Notes: a model not told the origin generated them from the letters alone. Positions 11,081 through 21,595 are shown, counted from the first letter of the stretch. The stretch is 64,000 nucleotides of DNA from Ryuthela nishihirai (GCA_038380435.1 JAWZYU010000034.1:38812901-38876900); one strand, 5' to 3'. Program-made: numbers and translations.

Positions 11081-11627
11081 TGTTGCAAATTTAAAATGGA
11101 TAGGCACTGAGCGTGAGTACTAATAACTATATTTTCAAACCAATTACAATACAATGCAAATTGTTACAAAATATGGATGAAGTATTTTATAAATAAATTA
11201 ACTACTATCATACATAAGTCATTAACCTTTTTGTAAAGAGCATACAATATCAGCTCTGTCTGTTGTACTAAAATACTATCTCTTCACTTTGTCCGTCATA
11301 TCTCTTGAATACATTCACTTCAGGCGTACATAATCCTTCGTCTTTGATTAAATCACTAGACTTATCAAACTAGCAAAACAAAACGACCGCCCGCGCACAC
11401 ATCGCATAAAAGATACTTGTCTTTTACTTATCGCGCACTGAATCAGACCATCTGAACGTCCTTTTTGATCTCACAACTTTTACACACTGCACTGCTGTAT
11501 TTTTTTATTCTCCCGAATTGTTCTTAGTTCCAATTCGTTGGCTAATTAAAATCTCTCATAGAAGCACACACGAGGGTTTAAGTCACGTTAAGTCATGAAG
11601 TCTGTTGCTCGTTCATCTATCGTAACG
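11081..11627 (-). repeat. Gypsy-1 3' LTR
   Basis: 547 bp, reading TGTTGC...CGTAACG on the plus strand; the last base differs from the canonical A seen in the other LTR. In element orientation it follows a polypurine tract, aagaagggggcag (11628-11641 on the plus strand as its complement), the usual primer for plus-strand DNA synthesis. It is of the same family as the Gypsy-2 LTRs. Confidence 0.9.
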
Positions 11628-12559
11628 CTGCCCCCTTCTTAGGTCTTGTTCGTCCCGAACAATTCTGGATTCCGAAGCTTCTTCAGTTCTTAGATGAAAC
11701 GGGGCCAAACGATCCATGTGAACCACCTTGCACTTTGTAGCTGGACGTCGACGAATGCGATATACCACGTCGTTAATCCTGTTAACTATTGTATATGGAC
11801 CATCCCAAAGTTTCTGAAGTTTTTGAGATAGTCTCTTCTTTCTATGTGGATTGTATAGCCAGACAAGTTCTCCTTGATTGAAAACAGTTCCCTTTATTTT
11901 ACTGTCATATCTTGTTTTGGTTCTGTCACTTGCTATGTTGATGTTATGTCTAACGGAGTGATGGATTTCTTCTAGTCGTTGTAATTCTTGTACGTATTGT
12001 AGAGTGAACACAGGCATTGCTTCGGGCCGACCATATAAAAGGTTACAGGGAAGACGTAACTCTCTTCCAAAAAGCATCATGGAAGGTGGCTGTCCAGTTG
12101 GTCTCATGCACTGCCGTTCTATATGCCAGCAAAAGGAGTGGTATATGGCGATCCCAGTCACGTTGGTGGTCGTTCACAAATAATGCTAGATGCTGAGCAA
12201 TTGTTCTATTGAATCTTTCAACCATCCGACTGAGGGTGTAAGGGAGTTGTTCTGGTTTTCTGAATGCCTAATAGTTGGCAGATGCCTTTAAACACATTGG
12301 ATTCAAAATTCCGTCTTTGGTCAGAGTGGAGTTGCATAGGTACTCCATACCTACTAATGAAGTTATTAACAATTATCTCTGCCACTGTTGTTGCTTCCTG
12401 GTCTTGGATGGGATATATCTCAGGCCACTTTGTAAAATAATCCATTACCACTAATAAATATCGATTTCCATCAGTTCTAGGAAACGGACCCATTACATCA
12501 ATGGCTATTCTTTCAAAAGGGGCACCAACGTTATACGTCTGCAGCTTACACCGACTCAT
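11613..12559 (-). pseudogene. Gypsy-1 integrase core and C-terminus
   Basis: Three overlapping frames read from high coordinate down. 12559-12218 has IAIDVMGPFPRTDGNRYLLV (first Asp) and LHSDQRRNFES (second Asp). 12225-12043 has VERFNRTIAQHL (the Glu of DDE). 12161-11613 has the C-terminal GPYTIVNRINDVVYRIRRR and ends 15 bp inside the LTR. Integrase joins the cDNA ends to host DNA. All three acidic residues remain, but two frameshifts break the gene. Confidence 0.8.
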
Positions 12560-12611
12560 AGTCTTAGGGCCTTTCTTTGCTGCACAGGCTTCACATTGCC
12601 TACATCACCTT

Positions 12612-12815
12612 TCAACGTCTGCCGGACCTTTTCAACCAATGAAATCGTTCCCTGGCTTTGGCTAATGTCTTATTAACACCGAAGTGTCCTCCAGTGGCAC
12701 TATCATGTACATCTTTCATCACTAGTTCCACTCGGGAGCGAGGAAGGATTATCTGCCAACGGATCAGCCGTCCAGTGGGATTCTCCCATCTTCTGTATAA
12801 TACACTGTCTTTCAT
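12612..12815 (-). pseudogene. Gypsy-1 integrase N-terminal zinc-binding region
   Basis: The frame contains VMKDVHDSATGGHFGVNKTL, the H-x3-5-H half of the HHCC zinc domain of Gypsy integrases. The CxxC half lies across the stop and frameshift at about 12560-12611. This domain folds the N-terminus and helps integrase multimerise. Confidence 0.65.
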
Positions 12816-12845
12816 TTTTAAGGAGTTCCACTGTGCCCAGTAACT

Positions 12846-14141
12846 TTAAGAAGTTGGACTATACCTCGCGATTTGCTCCCAATTAGATCTTGCATCAGAT
12901 TTTTCAATCAATTCTAATATTGGTTTTATATCTTCATCATCTAATTGGGCCTTACTGATTTCAATTGGATTCCAGATGTTAGGGGTATCAATGTTTGCTT
13001 GTGTCGATACTATTTGTCTTATGAGCATTATCTCTTTAGTTCCAAATTTCAATTCTGCGTTATTGCAATGTTTACAGTTGCCAATACATGGGCGTCTGGA
13101 AAGAGCATCTGCATTCTTATGCATTTTATCACTTCGATGTTCGATGGAAAAATCGTATTCTTGTAACCGTTGTATCCACCTAGCGATTTGTCCTTCAGGG
13201 TTTTTGAAGTTTAATAACCATCTAAGTGCAGAATGATCAGTGCGTATAAGGAATTTCTGGCCATAGAGATAATGATGGAAATCTATTGCTTTTACTATTG
13301 CTAACAGTTCTTTGCGTGTTACACAATAATTCCGCTCTGGTTTGGATAAAGTTTTACTAAAGTATGCAATAACTTTCTCTTGTCCGTGTTCTTGTGAAAG
13401 TACAGCACCAACTCCTGTGTTACTTGCGTCAGTATCTATTATGAATTGTTTTCCAGTTTGTGGGTACGCTAGCACTGGTGCTGTGGAAAGAGTTTTCTTT
13501 AGCTGTTGAAAGGCTACATCACATTCGGTAGTCCACATGAACCGCTGACCCTCTTCTGTCAGACGATGTAATGGTCTTGCGATGTTGGAGAAACCTTTGA
13601 CAAATCTTCTATAGTAGGTGCAAAGTCCAATAAAACTACGAAGTTGATGAACATCTTGTGGTGGAGGCCAGTCTCTTACAACTTCTATCTTACTAGGATC
13701 AGTCTTAACCCCTGATGTAGTGATCACATGACCAAGGTAATGAACTTCTTGCTGGAACAGTTTACACTTTGTCGATCCCAATTTTAACTTGGCTGCCTTA
13801 AGTTTTTCAAATACTTGACGAAGATTTCTCAAATGTTCTTCAAAAGTTCTTCCAAGAACTATGATGTCCAAGTAAACCAGGCAGACCTCCCAAGACAAAC
13901 CTTTGAGCACCGACGCCATTAGTCGTTCAAATGTGGCAGGTACGTTACAAAGTCCAAATGGCATCACCTTAAACTGCCAAAGTCCATTCCCTGTAGTGAA
14001 AGCTGTTTTCTCACGGTCTTCAGGACGTATACCAACTTGCCAATAGCCGCTCTTTAAGTCTAATGTTGAGAACCATTCTGACCCAGATAAAGTGTCCAGT
14101 GTATCATCAATCCTGGGTAAAGGAAATGAATCTCTTTTGTT
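12846..14141 (-). pseudogene. Gypsy-1 RT and RNase H, catalytic Asp lost
   Basis: The long frame at 13967-12846 (373 codons) begins in RT motif B (MMPFGLCNVPATFERLM) and continues through the thumb, connection and RNase H (IDTDASNTGVGAVL, RTDHSALRWLL, NADALSRRP). RT motif C reads VYLDIIV where the family has YLDD, so the second catalytic Asp is Ile. Motif A lies in the short stretch 13968-14114, interrupted by a stop. With the SINE3 insertion just upstream, this RT is inactive. Confidence 0.85.
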
Positions 14142-14389
14142 GCGATCTTATGCAACCACGGCAATTCCCGGTTCCGCTTGTACAGCACTACCTGGTTATG
14201 AAAAGCCATGACCATCTAGAGCCGGGGGCAAGGAATACGCCCTATAGGCGCACCTCAACTCCAGCCTCACATGGCAGCAGTCCTATAGAAGGAAAGCTGA
14301 CCACCGGAAGAAACCTTACTTTAATCTATTCCCCGGTTTGCAAATGTGCAAGGATATATAGATCCAAGCTCGATCGGCACCCGGGGTGT
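14142..14389 (-). mobile_element. SINE3 copy inside Gypsy-1 RT, with long target duplication
   Basis: A 248-bp insert matches 30105-30350 of the second copy. It is flanked by imperfect direct repeats of about 27 bp (14115-14141 and 14390-14417, both starting GGGTAAAGGAAA) that duplicate Gypsy-1 RT codons. The common end is the GATCGCAA end, so this copy is 5'-truncated relative to the 539-bp copy. Truncation at one end plus long target duplications is the signature of LINE-driven target-primed reverse transcription. Confidence 0.8.
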
Positions 14390-15005
14390 GGGTAAAGGAA
14401 AGGAGTCTTTCTTTGTTACGTCATTTAATCTGCGATAATCTACACAAAATCGTGTAGATCCATCCTTTTTCTTGACAAGAACTACTGCTGAAGTCCAGGG
14501 ACTCTGTGATGGTTCTATAATGCCGAGCTTCCATGTCCTTTATGAGTTGTTTCGTCTCCTCTCTTTTTGCCAATGGAAGCCTTCTTGCCGGCAGATGGAC
14601 TGGAGGAGAATCACCAGTGTTGATTTTATGTTCTGTCAGGTTAGTACGGCCATAATCATATGATGTGGCAGAAAAAATGTCAGAAAATTCTTTTACTAGG
14701 TTCTCGGCCTTAACAGCTTGGTTTTCAGTTAATATTCGTCTTCTTTCTCTCCATAATTCAGTCTCTCCATGATTTTGATTTGGATCAGTAACTTCTATTC
14801 TATTTATACTTGTTACACAGGTAACAGCTTCACATATTGCTAATTCTTCATCTTTTTTTAACATTCTATTTGGTTTGTTACAGTTCATCACTCTGACAGG
14901 AATCTGTTCTTGCTCGGAGGGTTCTTTATCTATTCTGACTAAAGTCCTTGCTATCAGGATATCATGAGCCAAAGCTCCTTTACCAGAGGCATCAGTAACT
15001 GCCAA
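14390..15005 (-). pseudogene. Gypsy-1 region between protease and RT
   Basis: The 194-codon frame (15005-14421) has NLTEHKINTGDSPPVHLPAR and [17 protein letters not shown], the conserved start of Gypsy RT. It then shifts frame at about 14510. The adjacent short frame continues with RT motif 1 up to the SINE3 junction. The first 100 codons link protease to RT and are variable in this family. Confidence 0.75.
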
Positions 15006-15095
15006 TCGGAAGGCCCCAGAAGTCCCCGCCCTATGTCCACGGACTATAACTTCACTTTGTGCTGGGATCTCTGACTTCCGTCACTAATATTGGAG

Positions 15096-15530
15096 TTACG
15101 CTTGATAAAAATCAGGCGTCCGGCTAAGCAGAGGAATCTCTTCTGTCTTATAGATGAGTAGGTTATCATTGGGTCTAATGTTGAATCCATATTCCTTAAG
15201 AAAATCAAGGCCTAATATGCATTCATCGTAGATGTCAGCGATGTAAACAGGATGGCGAACCAGACAGCTACCAACTCGGATGTTAAGTTCTATTTTTCCA
15301 TGGACTTTCGCACGATCTCCAGTGGCTGTTTGTAGGCTTATTTTAGACTGTGTAGTATTCAAGTTTGGGTGAGGTATTATTTTCTTTACTATATCCGTTC
15401 TGAGTAAAGTTACATTTGCACCAGTGTCGACTATCATACGGCAAGGTATTCCATTTATGGCTCCATCAGCTACTAATCCATTATTATCACCATGTAATGT
15501 TGAAACATGGGCGACTTCCCCTGGGCCCAA
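15096..15530 (-). pseudogene. Gypsy-1 aspartic protease
   Basis: The frame contains MIVDTGANVTLL, the D-T-G-A active site of retroviral-type aspartic proteases, and CILGLDFLKEYGFNI, the conserved glycine-rich turn near the C-terminus. The enzyme cuts the Gag-Pol polyprotein and works as a dimer. The frame itself is intact, but it is separated from gag and RT by stops, so the polyprotein cannot be made as a whole. Confidence 0.85.
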
Positions 15531-15571
15531 CCAATCAACAGCCAGCCTTTGCCCCGCAAGACTGACTAATT

Positions 15572-16809
15572 TCAGTTTCCCTGATTCTGTTGTCTAGTTG
15601 ATGGACTTGGACTCCTCATTCGTTTCCTAGTGCAGTTGGTACGAATGTGTCCGGTCTTGCCACAATTCCAACACTGATGGTCTGTTGTAGGTTTTGAAGA
15701 AGAACCTTTTATATCTTTCAAAACGGATAGTATGGCTTTGGTTAGTTCTTTCATTTCATTATCCTTTTCTACAGTTTCTTCTGCACTCACAAACCTCACT
15801 GCACGTTTGTTCGCTCGGGAGGAAAGCCTGGAGCACTCGTATTTCATAGCATGTACCACAGCTGACTTTAAGGATTCACCTTCCAACATCCTCAGAGATT
15901 GCTGAGTGTCAGGGTCAGCAATAGCATCAATAAATTGTAATTGAGCTAAATTATCTTGAATTTCTGGTGGACAGTTACTATAAGCCAATCTAGCTAGACG
16001 CTCAATATCACTAGCAAGCTCTTGCAAAGTTTCACCACTTTTCTGCATGCGATGTTTAAATTGAGTCACATAATATTGTTTTAGATAACTATCACCAAAC
16101 CTAAGTTCTAAAGCAGAAACTAGACTTTGATAATCAAGTCGTTTTTCTTCTGGAACTGACTGCAAAACTTCCGCAGCAGAATTTCTTAAGGAAGCTGCAA
16201 GAAAACTGGCCTTTGGAATTCATTCCATTCATTGGCTCTAGCGATAACTTCAAATTGTGTTGTAAATACAGTCCAAGATGATTGACCATCATATGTAGAA
16301 GGTTTAGCTGCATTTCTAGCGATATGTGTAATAATATTATTTTCAATAGAATTACTATTATCACAAGCAGAAGGTAACATTTCATTTCTCAAAATCTGAA
16401 ACTGGCGTTCACAATCAGTTTTTACAATTTCAATTTCATGTTTATAATCTAACTTAACACTATCAAGATCATCTTTTACACTATTTAGTTCGATCATAAT
16501 GTCCTTACACTTATCAGAAATCTTACCAATTTGAGAAGCCACTTCAGCTCTCATGTCAGTATTTTGTGCGGCTATTTCGGCTTTCAGGTCATCTTTTTGA
16601 GAAACTATCTCAGTTCTCAATTCATTATTTTGTGCGGCCATTTCGGCTTTCAAGTCATCTTTTTGAGAAACTATCTCAGTTCTCAACTCATTATTTTGGG
16701 CAGCTATATCAACTTTCAAGCTATCACTTTGTCTAGCAAGGTCACCAATTTCTCCTTTAATGTCGATCATCAACTTTACTAATTCATCCATACTTCTAGT
16801 TAACGGCAT
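15572..16809 (-). pseudogene. Gypsy-1 gag with repeated coiled coil and CCHC
   Basis: Frame 1 (16809-16186) starts MPLTRSMDELVKL and contains a tandem 21-residue heptad-like repeat (AAQNNELRTEIVSQKDDLK, twice, then a third partial unit). This predicts a coiled coil at residues 20-110. Frame 2 (16165-15572) carries the capsid-like region and CWNCGKTGHIRTNC, a CCHC knuckle. One frameshift at about 16190 separates them. Gag packages element RNA. The ATG follows the primer-binding site by about 20 bases, the expected position. Confidence 0.85.
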
Positions 16810-16819
16810 TCAATAAATT

Positions 16820-16841
16820 ATCTACACTCCTAGACACCAAA
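16820..16841 (-). promoter_or_regulatory. Gypsy-1 primer-binding site
   Basis: Immediately inside the 5' LTR the minus strand reads TTTGGTGTCTAGGAGTG. It begins with TGG, complementary to the CCA of a tRNA 3' end, as expected for a tRNA-primed LTR element. Gypsy-2 has TGGTGTCAGGAGTGGGA at the same place. The tRNA was not identified. Confidence 0.65.
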
Positions 16842-17383
16842 TGTTGCAAATTTAAAATGGATAGGCACTGAGCGTGAGTACTAATAACTATATTTTCAAA
16901 CCAATTACAATACAATGCAAATTGTTACAAAATATGGATGAAGTATTTTATAAATAAATTAACTACTATCATACATAAGTCATTAACCTTTTTGTAAAGA
17001 GCATACAATATCAGCTCTGTCTGTTGTACTAAAAATACTACCTCTTCACTTTGTCCGTCATATCTCTTGAATACATTCACTTCGGGCGTAAATAATCCTT
17101 CGTCTTTGATTAAATCACTAGACTTATCAAACTAGCAAAACAAAACGACCCCCGCGCACACATCACATAAAAGATACTTCTTGTCTTTTACTTATCGCGC
17201 ACTAGAATCAGACCATCTGAACGTCCTTTCAGACCTCACAACTTTAACACACTGCACTGCTCTATTTTTCATTCTCCCGAATCGTTCTCAGTTCCAATTC
17301 GTTGGCTAATTAAAATCTCTGGTAGAAGCACACACGAGGGTTTAAGTCATGAAGTCACTGTTGCTCGTTCATCTGTCGTAACA
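16842..17383 (-). repeat. Gypsy-1 5' LTR
   Basis: 542 bp, plus-strand ends TGTTGC...GTAACA, so TG...CA as usual for LTRs. In element orientation it precedes the primer-binding site and gag. It should hold the promoter and polyadenylation signals. It differs from the 3' LTR by scattered substitutions and small indels. Confidence 0.9.
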
Positions 17384-17387
17384 ATAG

Positions 17388-18868
17388 ATTTGAAGGCAAG
17401 AAGAAGTTCCTCAAAGGAGAAAGGGAGATTAATTTGAAGATCCCTGCAAGGTGCTAGGGGATTAAATCTCTTTGCAAGAACTTGAAGATGATTAGTATAA
17501 GTGGCAGACTTTTCAAAAGTAGATGGAGGAAAAAATTGGTTTAAGAATGCATCTGCCCCATTCTTAGGGGAGAAATAAAAAAAAAAAAATAAATAAATAC
17601 CCCCTCAAGCAGCTGCTTGCCACAGAAGTCTGACAAGAGCCTGTCAGTTTATATGCCACAGTAGAAGGTCTGAGAGGATGGCAGGACCTCAGCAGAAAAA
17701 CGATACAAACAGCCATGCCTTACCCAGGGCTCGAACCCAGGTCCCTTAGATCAGTAGCCAAGCTGATTCTTAATTAAATAAGCCTGCCAAGGCTGAGATG
17801 GAAGTGTGAGTGGTTTGAGACTCCTGACCTGAGCCCAGACTAATTTTGCGTCAACCCTTGGGTCAAGATTTTTAACAAAGAAGTGCCATTTCCTTCTGGT
17901 AAAAGTAAAGAGTTGTCTTCTTAACTTAGCATTGTTACGCTTGATGGCGACAGCATCAGATAGTTTTCTTGATCTCTTAAATTTGTTTGTTGCTCTTTTG
18001 AGAATAGCCAACTGCTGGTTGACAGCAGGTGAATATCTGACAGCTCCTTTCAAAGTCTTCCTAGAAAAGGTAGCATTTTCAGAGGAAACAATTAAATTTT
18101 GGGAAAATTTAGAATAGTCAGGGGAATTGAAGTCAATGCTGTTACATTGACTCGAAAAAACTTCCCAATTGATATAGGATCTATCGTAGTACCTGGAAGA
18201 AGAAGACTTGAGCGAAAAAAGAAAAATGGGAAAATGGTAACTCAACCATGGATCCTTTCCCATCTGCCACTGAAACAAATGTATCAGTGAGGGTGAGATA
18301 AGTGTAAGGTCTATGGCTGTATTTGAAAGGAGTCTAGTGGAGGTAGGGGAGCCATCGTTCAGCAGGGAGAGATCCAATGAGACAAAGACCTGCTCGAAGA
18401 GTCGACCTCTGTGGTCAGAGACAGAGCCTCCCCAGAGGGGGTTCTGGGAGTTAAAGTCGCCCAGAAAAATCTTGGGATTGGTATCCACATGATCCAACTG
18501 GGCGAAGTCAACCAGCAGAGTATTTAAGTCAGGTAATTCAGAATGATTAACATAAATATTAAAAATGGTAATATATACATTTAACCATCTGATAGTAATC
18601 CCAGAGATTGACATATAATCATATGTCTTGGGCAGAGAAACTGGGAACTGAGGAACATTTTTCTTAACAAAGCAGAAATGTGAAAGTTAACATTAGAGTT
18701 ATCTAAATGTACAACATTAGGAGAAAGCTTTAAACTAGACTTAACTCTAGCTTCCTGCAGTGCAATCACTGGTGGCAGATAGCCACCCAGTTGATTTGAC
18801 AGGAAACTCTTCTTGTAGAAATTTCTACAGTTCCACTGAAGACAGAATAGCTTAGAAAAACTAGACAT
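17388..18868 (-). pseudogene. LINE A ORF2 endonuclease and start of RT
   Basis: Frame 18868-18581 holds LQWNCRNFYKK and VIALQEARVKSS, the first motifs (Asn and Glu) of the APE-type endonuclease. Frame 18614-17751 holds KIFLGDFNSQNPLWGG and AIDLTLISPSL, which carry the Asp/Asn catalytic residues, then a basic linker. A SINE2 (17574-17763) interrupts it, and 17388-17573 continues into the RT fingers up to the Gypsy-1 target site. The enzyme nicks target DNA to prime reverse transcription. Confidence 0.8.
17574..17763 (-). mobile_element. tRNA-derived SINE, family SINE2, in LINE A
   Basis: The body from tacccctcaagcagctgcttg to the tRNA-like head (minus-strand CTTGGCTACTGATCTAAGGG and the B box GGTTCGAGCCC) matches the full copy at 21171-21377. 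It ends inside the tRNA head, so it is slightly 5'-truncated, and its tail is (A)n with AAAT units. It lies within the ORF2 reading frame of LINE A, so it inserted after LINE A. Confidence 0.85.
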
Positions 18869-20556
18869 AAAAGTTCTGTAGAACCAGAGAGATCATGTTT
18901 AATAAGAAGTTAACTTCTAGCCCTTTTTTCTGTTTAAGGACCAACTTCTTAAGAGCTTGAGAACACAGTTCCAATAGTTGCAAAAGTGGTTTAAGGGCCA
19001 CATTGGTTTTGGTACTGGAAGAGGATTTCTTGGAAGTGGAGTTACTTCTCTTTATGTAGTTCAGTTTCGCCTTCTTGGTGCTGAACTTTGGAGAATACTT
19101 TGCACTAGTAGTAGGCGAGATCTGGATTTTTTCATCAGTAGTGGTGAAAGTAGTTTTCGAAGGAGGAAGGTTCTTCTTTTTGGACCTTGTCAACTTCTTA
19201 AGAGGAGACGAGGAGGGAGAAAGCAATTTGTCAAGTTGGATTGCCACTAATGCTGATGCTTTATCCACATCAGTAGATGACTGAGCAGGAGAAGGTGGAG
19301 GAGACACATTTGAAGGTTTGCTCTTTTTAACAGCTGAAGAAACAGTAGAACTCTTTTTAGGTAGAGGAGTAGGATGATATACAGAGGCCTGCTCCCTTGG
19401 AGACTGCCCGGGAGTTGGATCTGGCGAAAGCTTGAAGGTTCTGTCCAAGTTCTCCTTCTTTCGGTCCAGAGCCCTCAGCCTAGCAGGGCACTGACCAAAT
19501 GTGGCCACATGTTCGCCCCCGCAATTGCAGCATAGGAGTGGCTTATCTCTAGGACATTCTTTGGAGTTGTGGTTGTCGGCACAGAACTTGCATCTGGTCC
19601 GGCTGTGACAGACTTGTTGCACGTGCCCATGACATTGGCAGTTGAAACATTGGGCGAGAAGTTGAGTGTAAGGTTCTACGTTGTGAATGCAGAATTAAAC
19701 TTTCACTTTTTCTGGCAGAAGGAAAGATTTAAACTGTAATACTACACTGGATGATTCCTTTCTGACAAAACCATGTTTGTCACTTTTGACAGCATAGGTC
19801 AGACGTTTCATTTTAGTTACATTAAATGCCTCTAATGCAAGTATAATAGCATCGTTAGTATGGAACTTAGCTACATTAGTAATGATGCCGTAAGGGCTCT
19901 TAAAACTGGAAGGATACATAGTAGAGACAGCTACATCAGCAATAAATTTAGTGGCTAAGAGCTTGTCAGCCAAACTCTGTGATTTGACTTTAACTAGGAG
20001 TTCATCTTTTAGTGTGAAGCGATGTTCAATGTGCGATCCAACGATACTTTCAATTTCTGCAGCAAGCACGTTTGGATTCGAGTCCTTCAACTTGGAAGCA
20101 GGTTTGGAAAACCTTAGTTACCACCTTAGTTTGGAAAATACTAGTACAGGAATGTAGTTATTAACAGGAATATCAGAAGTAACGCTTTCAGCTGAGGATC
20201 TAGACGACTTATTCTTTCGTTTTTTACGGTTGCCTTCGGGTACTGTAAAGCCTGCGCTTTCGTAATTCGAATCTAAGGAATCTGAAACAGGAGCACAATT
20301 ATGCATAACAATATCAAAACTAGATACAACAGAATCAGTAACTACTAAATTTTCATTTAAGCAAGGTGACTGACTGATCAACTGAGATAACACTGGCGCC
20401 GTGACTTCCATGGCCCCCCAGCGCCTGAACAAAGGTTTTCACCAGCGAAGATCCACTGGCTGGAAAATCACCATTGGCAGCCGATTTTGTTTTCTTTAAG
20501 TTGCTCACCTTACCTTTCGTTGTTTTGTTCTCCTCGGAAGAGGAGATTGCAGACAT
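18861..20556 (-). pseudogene. LINE A ORF1 (RNA-binding, three CCHC knuckles)
   Basis: The start ATG at 20556 gives MSAISSSEENKTTKGK, in a GC-rich context after the leader. Frames at 20556-20353, 20432-20118, 20090-19695 and 19690-18861 carry in order a Ser-rich basic N-terminus with KKRKNK, a mixed alpha/beta domain, and the knuckles CFNCQCHGHVQQVC, CKFCADNHNSKEC and CNCGGEHVATFGQC. A Ser/Lys-rich tail follows. Triple knuckles are typical of Jockey-superfamily ORF1. At least three frameshifts break it. Confidence 0.8.
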
Positions 20557-20677
20557 CTTGCACTGGAATGAAGAATCACAAAAAAACAAAATGGCCGCCG
20601 TTGCCGCCAAAACACTCGAACAATACAGGAGCACGGAAAATTGCTTCCTCTCACATCAAAACCCGCAGGGAGAATCC
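20557..20677 (-). promoter_or_regulatory. LINE A 5' leader with YY1-like site
   Basis: The minus strand reads GGCGGCAACGGCGGCCATTTT about 30 bases before the ORF1 ATG. GGCCATTTT matches the YY1 core that many LINE and host promoters carry. Jockey-type elements use internal promoters in this position. GC content is well above the flanks. Function is inferred only. Confidence 0.35.
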
Positions 20678-21170
20678 CAGTAGAAAGTCACTTGATGTAG
20701 ATGGAATAGTCGGGAAGCTTTCTTTCAGGTCTTCAGGAACTTGCGTTTGAATCTTATCGTTACAACTTTCGATCGAAATGTCACAGAACAACGTTTGAAT
20801 CCTATCAGTGGCGTTTTCTTCTTTTTTCCCAGTTTCTTTATCAATGTTATGTAATTCATCATTATAAATGTTCCTTTATTCTCAGTATTAGCTTTAGCTT
20901 TACTGAAGACCTGCTGCCAAGATATATCTTCTTCAATTTGTATTGTTCTTGCTTTGCAGGCAATAATTCTGACAATGCATCCAGCCCATGTTGCTGGGTG
21001 TGGACCGGTACAGTTTGGGCATCTAAATTGTTTAGCAGTACATTGTCTCTGATGTTGCCTACCTCCACATCTCTTATATGTAATTTTTCCTGTGCAAGTA
21101 GAAATAGCATGACCGAATTTACAACACCTAAAACATAAATTAGGCGGGAGAGTATGCTTTTCAACATTAA
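20678..21170 (-). pseudogene. LINE B ORF1 with CCHC knuckles
   Basis: Minus-strand frame with CFRCCKFGHAISTC (C-x2-C-x4-H-x4-C) followed by degenerate second and third knuckles (KRCGGRQHQRQC, CPNCTGPHPATWAGC), then QVFSKAKANTENK. The 20678-20905 part is nearly identical to 7989-8270. A SINE2 cuts it at 21171, and LINE A abuts it at 20677. It was a nucleic-acid-binding ORF1 protein and is now a fragment. Confidence 0.7.
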
Positions 21171-21377
21171 TAAAAAAAAATAAATACCCCCTCAAGCAGC
21201 TGCTTGCCACAGAGGTCTGACAGGAGCCTGTCAGTTTATATGCCACAGTAGGAGATCTGAGAGGATGGCAGGACCTCAGCAGGAAAACGACAACACATCC
21301 ATGCCTAATTCCGGGGCTCGAACCCAGGTCCCTTAGATCAGTAGCCAAGCGTGCTAACCACTCGGCCACGGGAATGA
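21171..21377 (-). mobile_element. tRNA-derived SINE, family SINE2, full length
   Basis: The minus strand begins GTCATTCCCGTGGCCGAGTGG, continues TTAGCACGC (A box), then GGGACCTGGGTTCGAGCCCC (B box), a unique body with ctgacaggctcctgtcag symmetry, and ends in an AAAT/poly-A tail. This is the best full-length reference in the window for the copies at 17574, 23377, 37569, 37780 and 50779. Pol III would transcribe it, and a LINE would have to supply the enzymes. Confidence 0.88.
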
Positions 21378-21532
21378 CGACTAAAACCTATGTACACATA
21401 TTGTGGTAAAACTTCCCCTTCGAACTCAAGCTCTACTTTGTGCGTAGACGAGCAAAAGGTCTCTGCTACACTTCGAACAGAGTTTTGATGCAAAAACATT
21501 CTCCTTAACTCGTAACTGCTGCTAAGCTGTTT

Positions 21533-21595
21533 AAGGTACGCTCACACTGCTAGCCGGTCAAATTGACCGGCACGCAGTGTAAGCGTACCTTAACC
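21533..21595. repeat. 63-bp palindrome bounded by TTAA
   Basis: Arms of 31 bp (TTAAGGTACGCTCACACTGC...) with about 28 matches and a 1-base centre. Both ends are TTAA, the target and duplication site of piggyBac-type transposons. It may be a minimal foldback relic of such an element. Confidence 0.6.

Larger units (their letters stand above)
11077..17387 (-). mobile_element. Gypsy-1 LTR retrotransposon, inserted in LINE A
   Basis: The LTRs at 11081-11627 and 16842-17383 flank gag, protease, RT, RNase H and integrase, all on the minus strand in the Gypsy order. The sequence flanking both ends is ATAG (11077-11080 and 17384-17387), a 4-bp target duplication. LINE A coding sequence resumes on each side. 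The LTRs differ at many positions, so this insertion is older than Gypsy-2. There is no env-like ORF. A SINE3 insertion splits the RT. Confidence 0.92.
8660..20677 (-). mobile_element. LINE A: RNase-H-bearing non-LTR element, interrupted
   Basis: Minus-strand order is 5' leader, ORF1 with three CCHC knuckles, endonuclease, RT, RNase H, CCHC tail. Removing the Gypsy-1 insertion (11081-17383 plus one target copy) and a SINE2 (17574-17763) leaves about 5.5 kb, a usual full length. RNase H in ORF2 points to the I/LOA/R1 side of the Jockey superfamily. Many frameshifts and stops show it is dead. Its 5' end at about 20677 abuts LINE B sequence, and its 3' end (about 8660-8790) is AT-rich without a clear poly(A) tail. 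Confidence 0.8.

Noticed and set aside
11077..17387. Envelope gene that would make Gypsy-1 a retrovirus-like element
   Set aside because: Integrase runs straight into the 3' LTR, leaving no room for a further gene. No transmembrane or signal sequence is visible.
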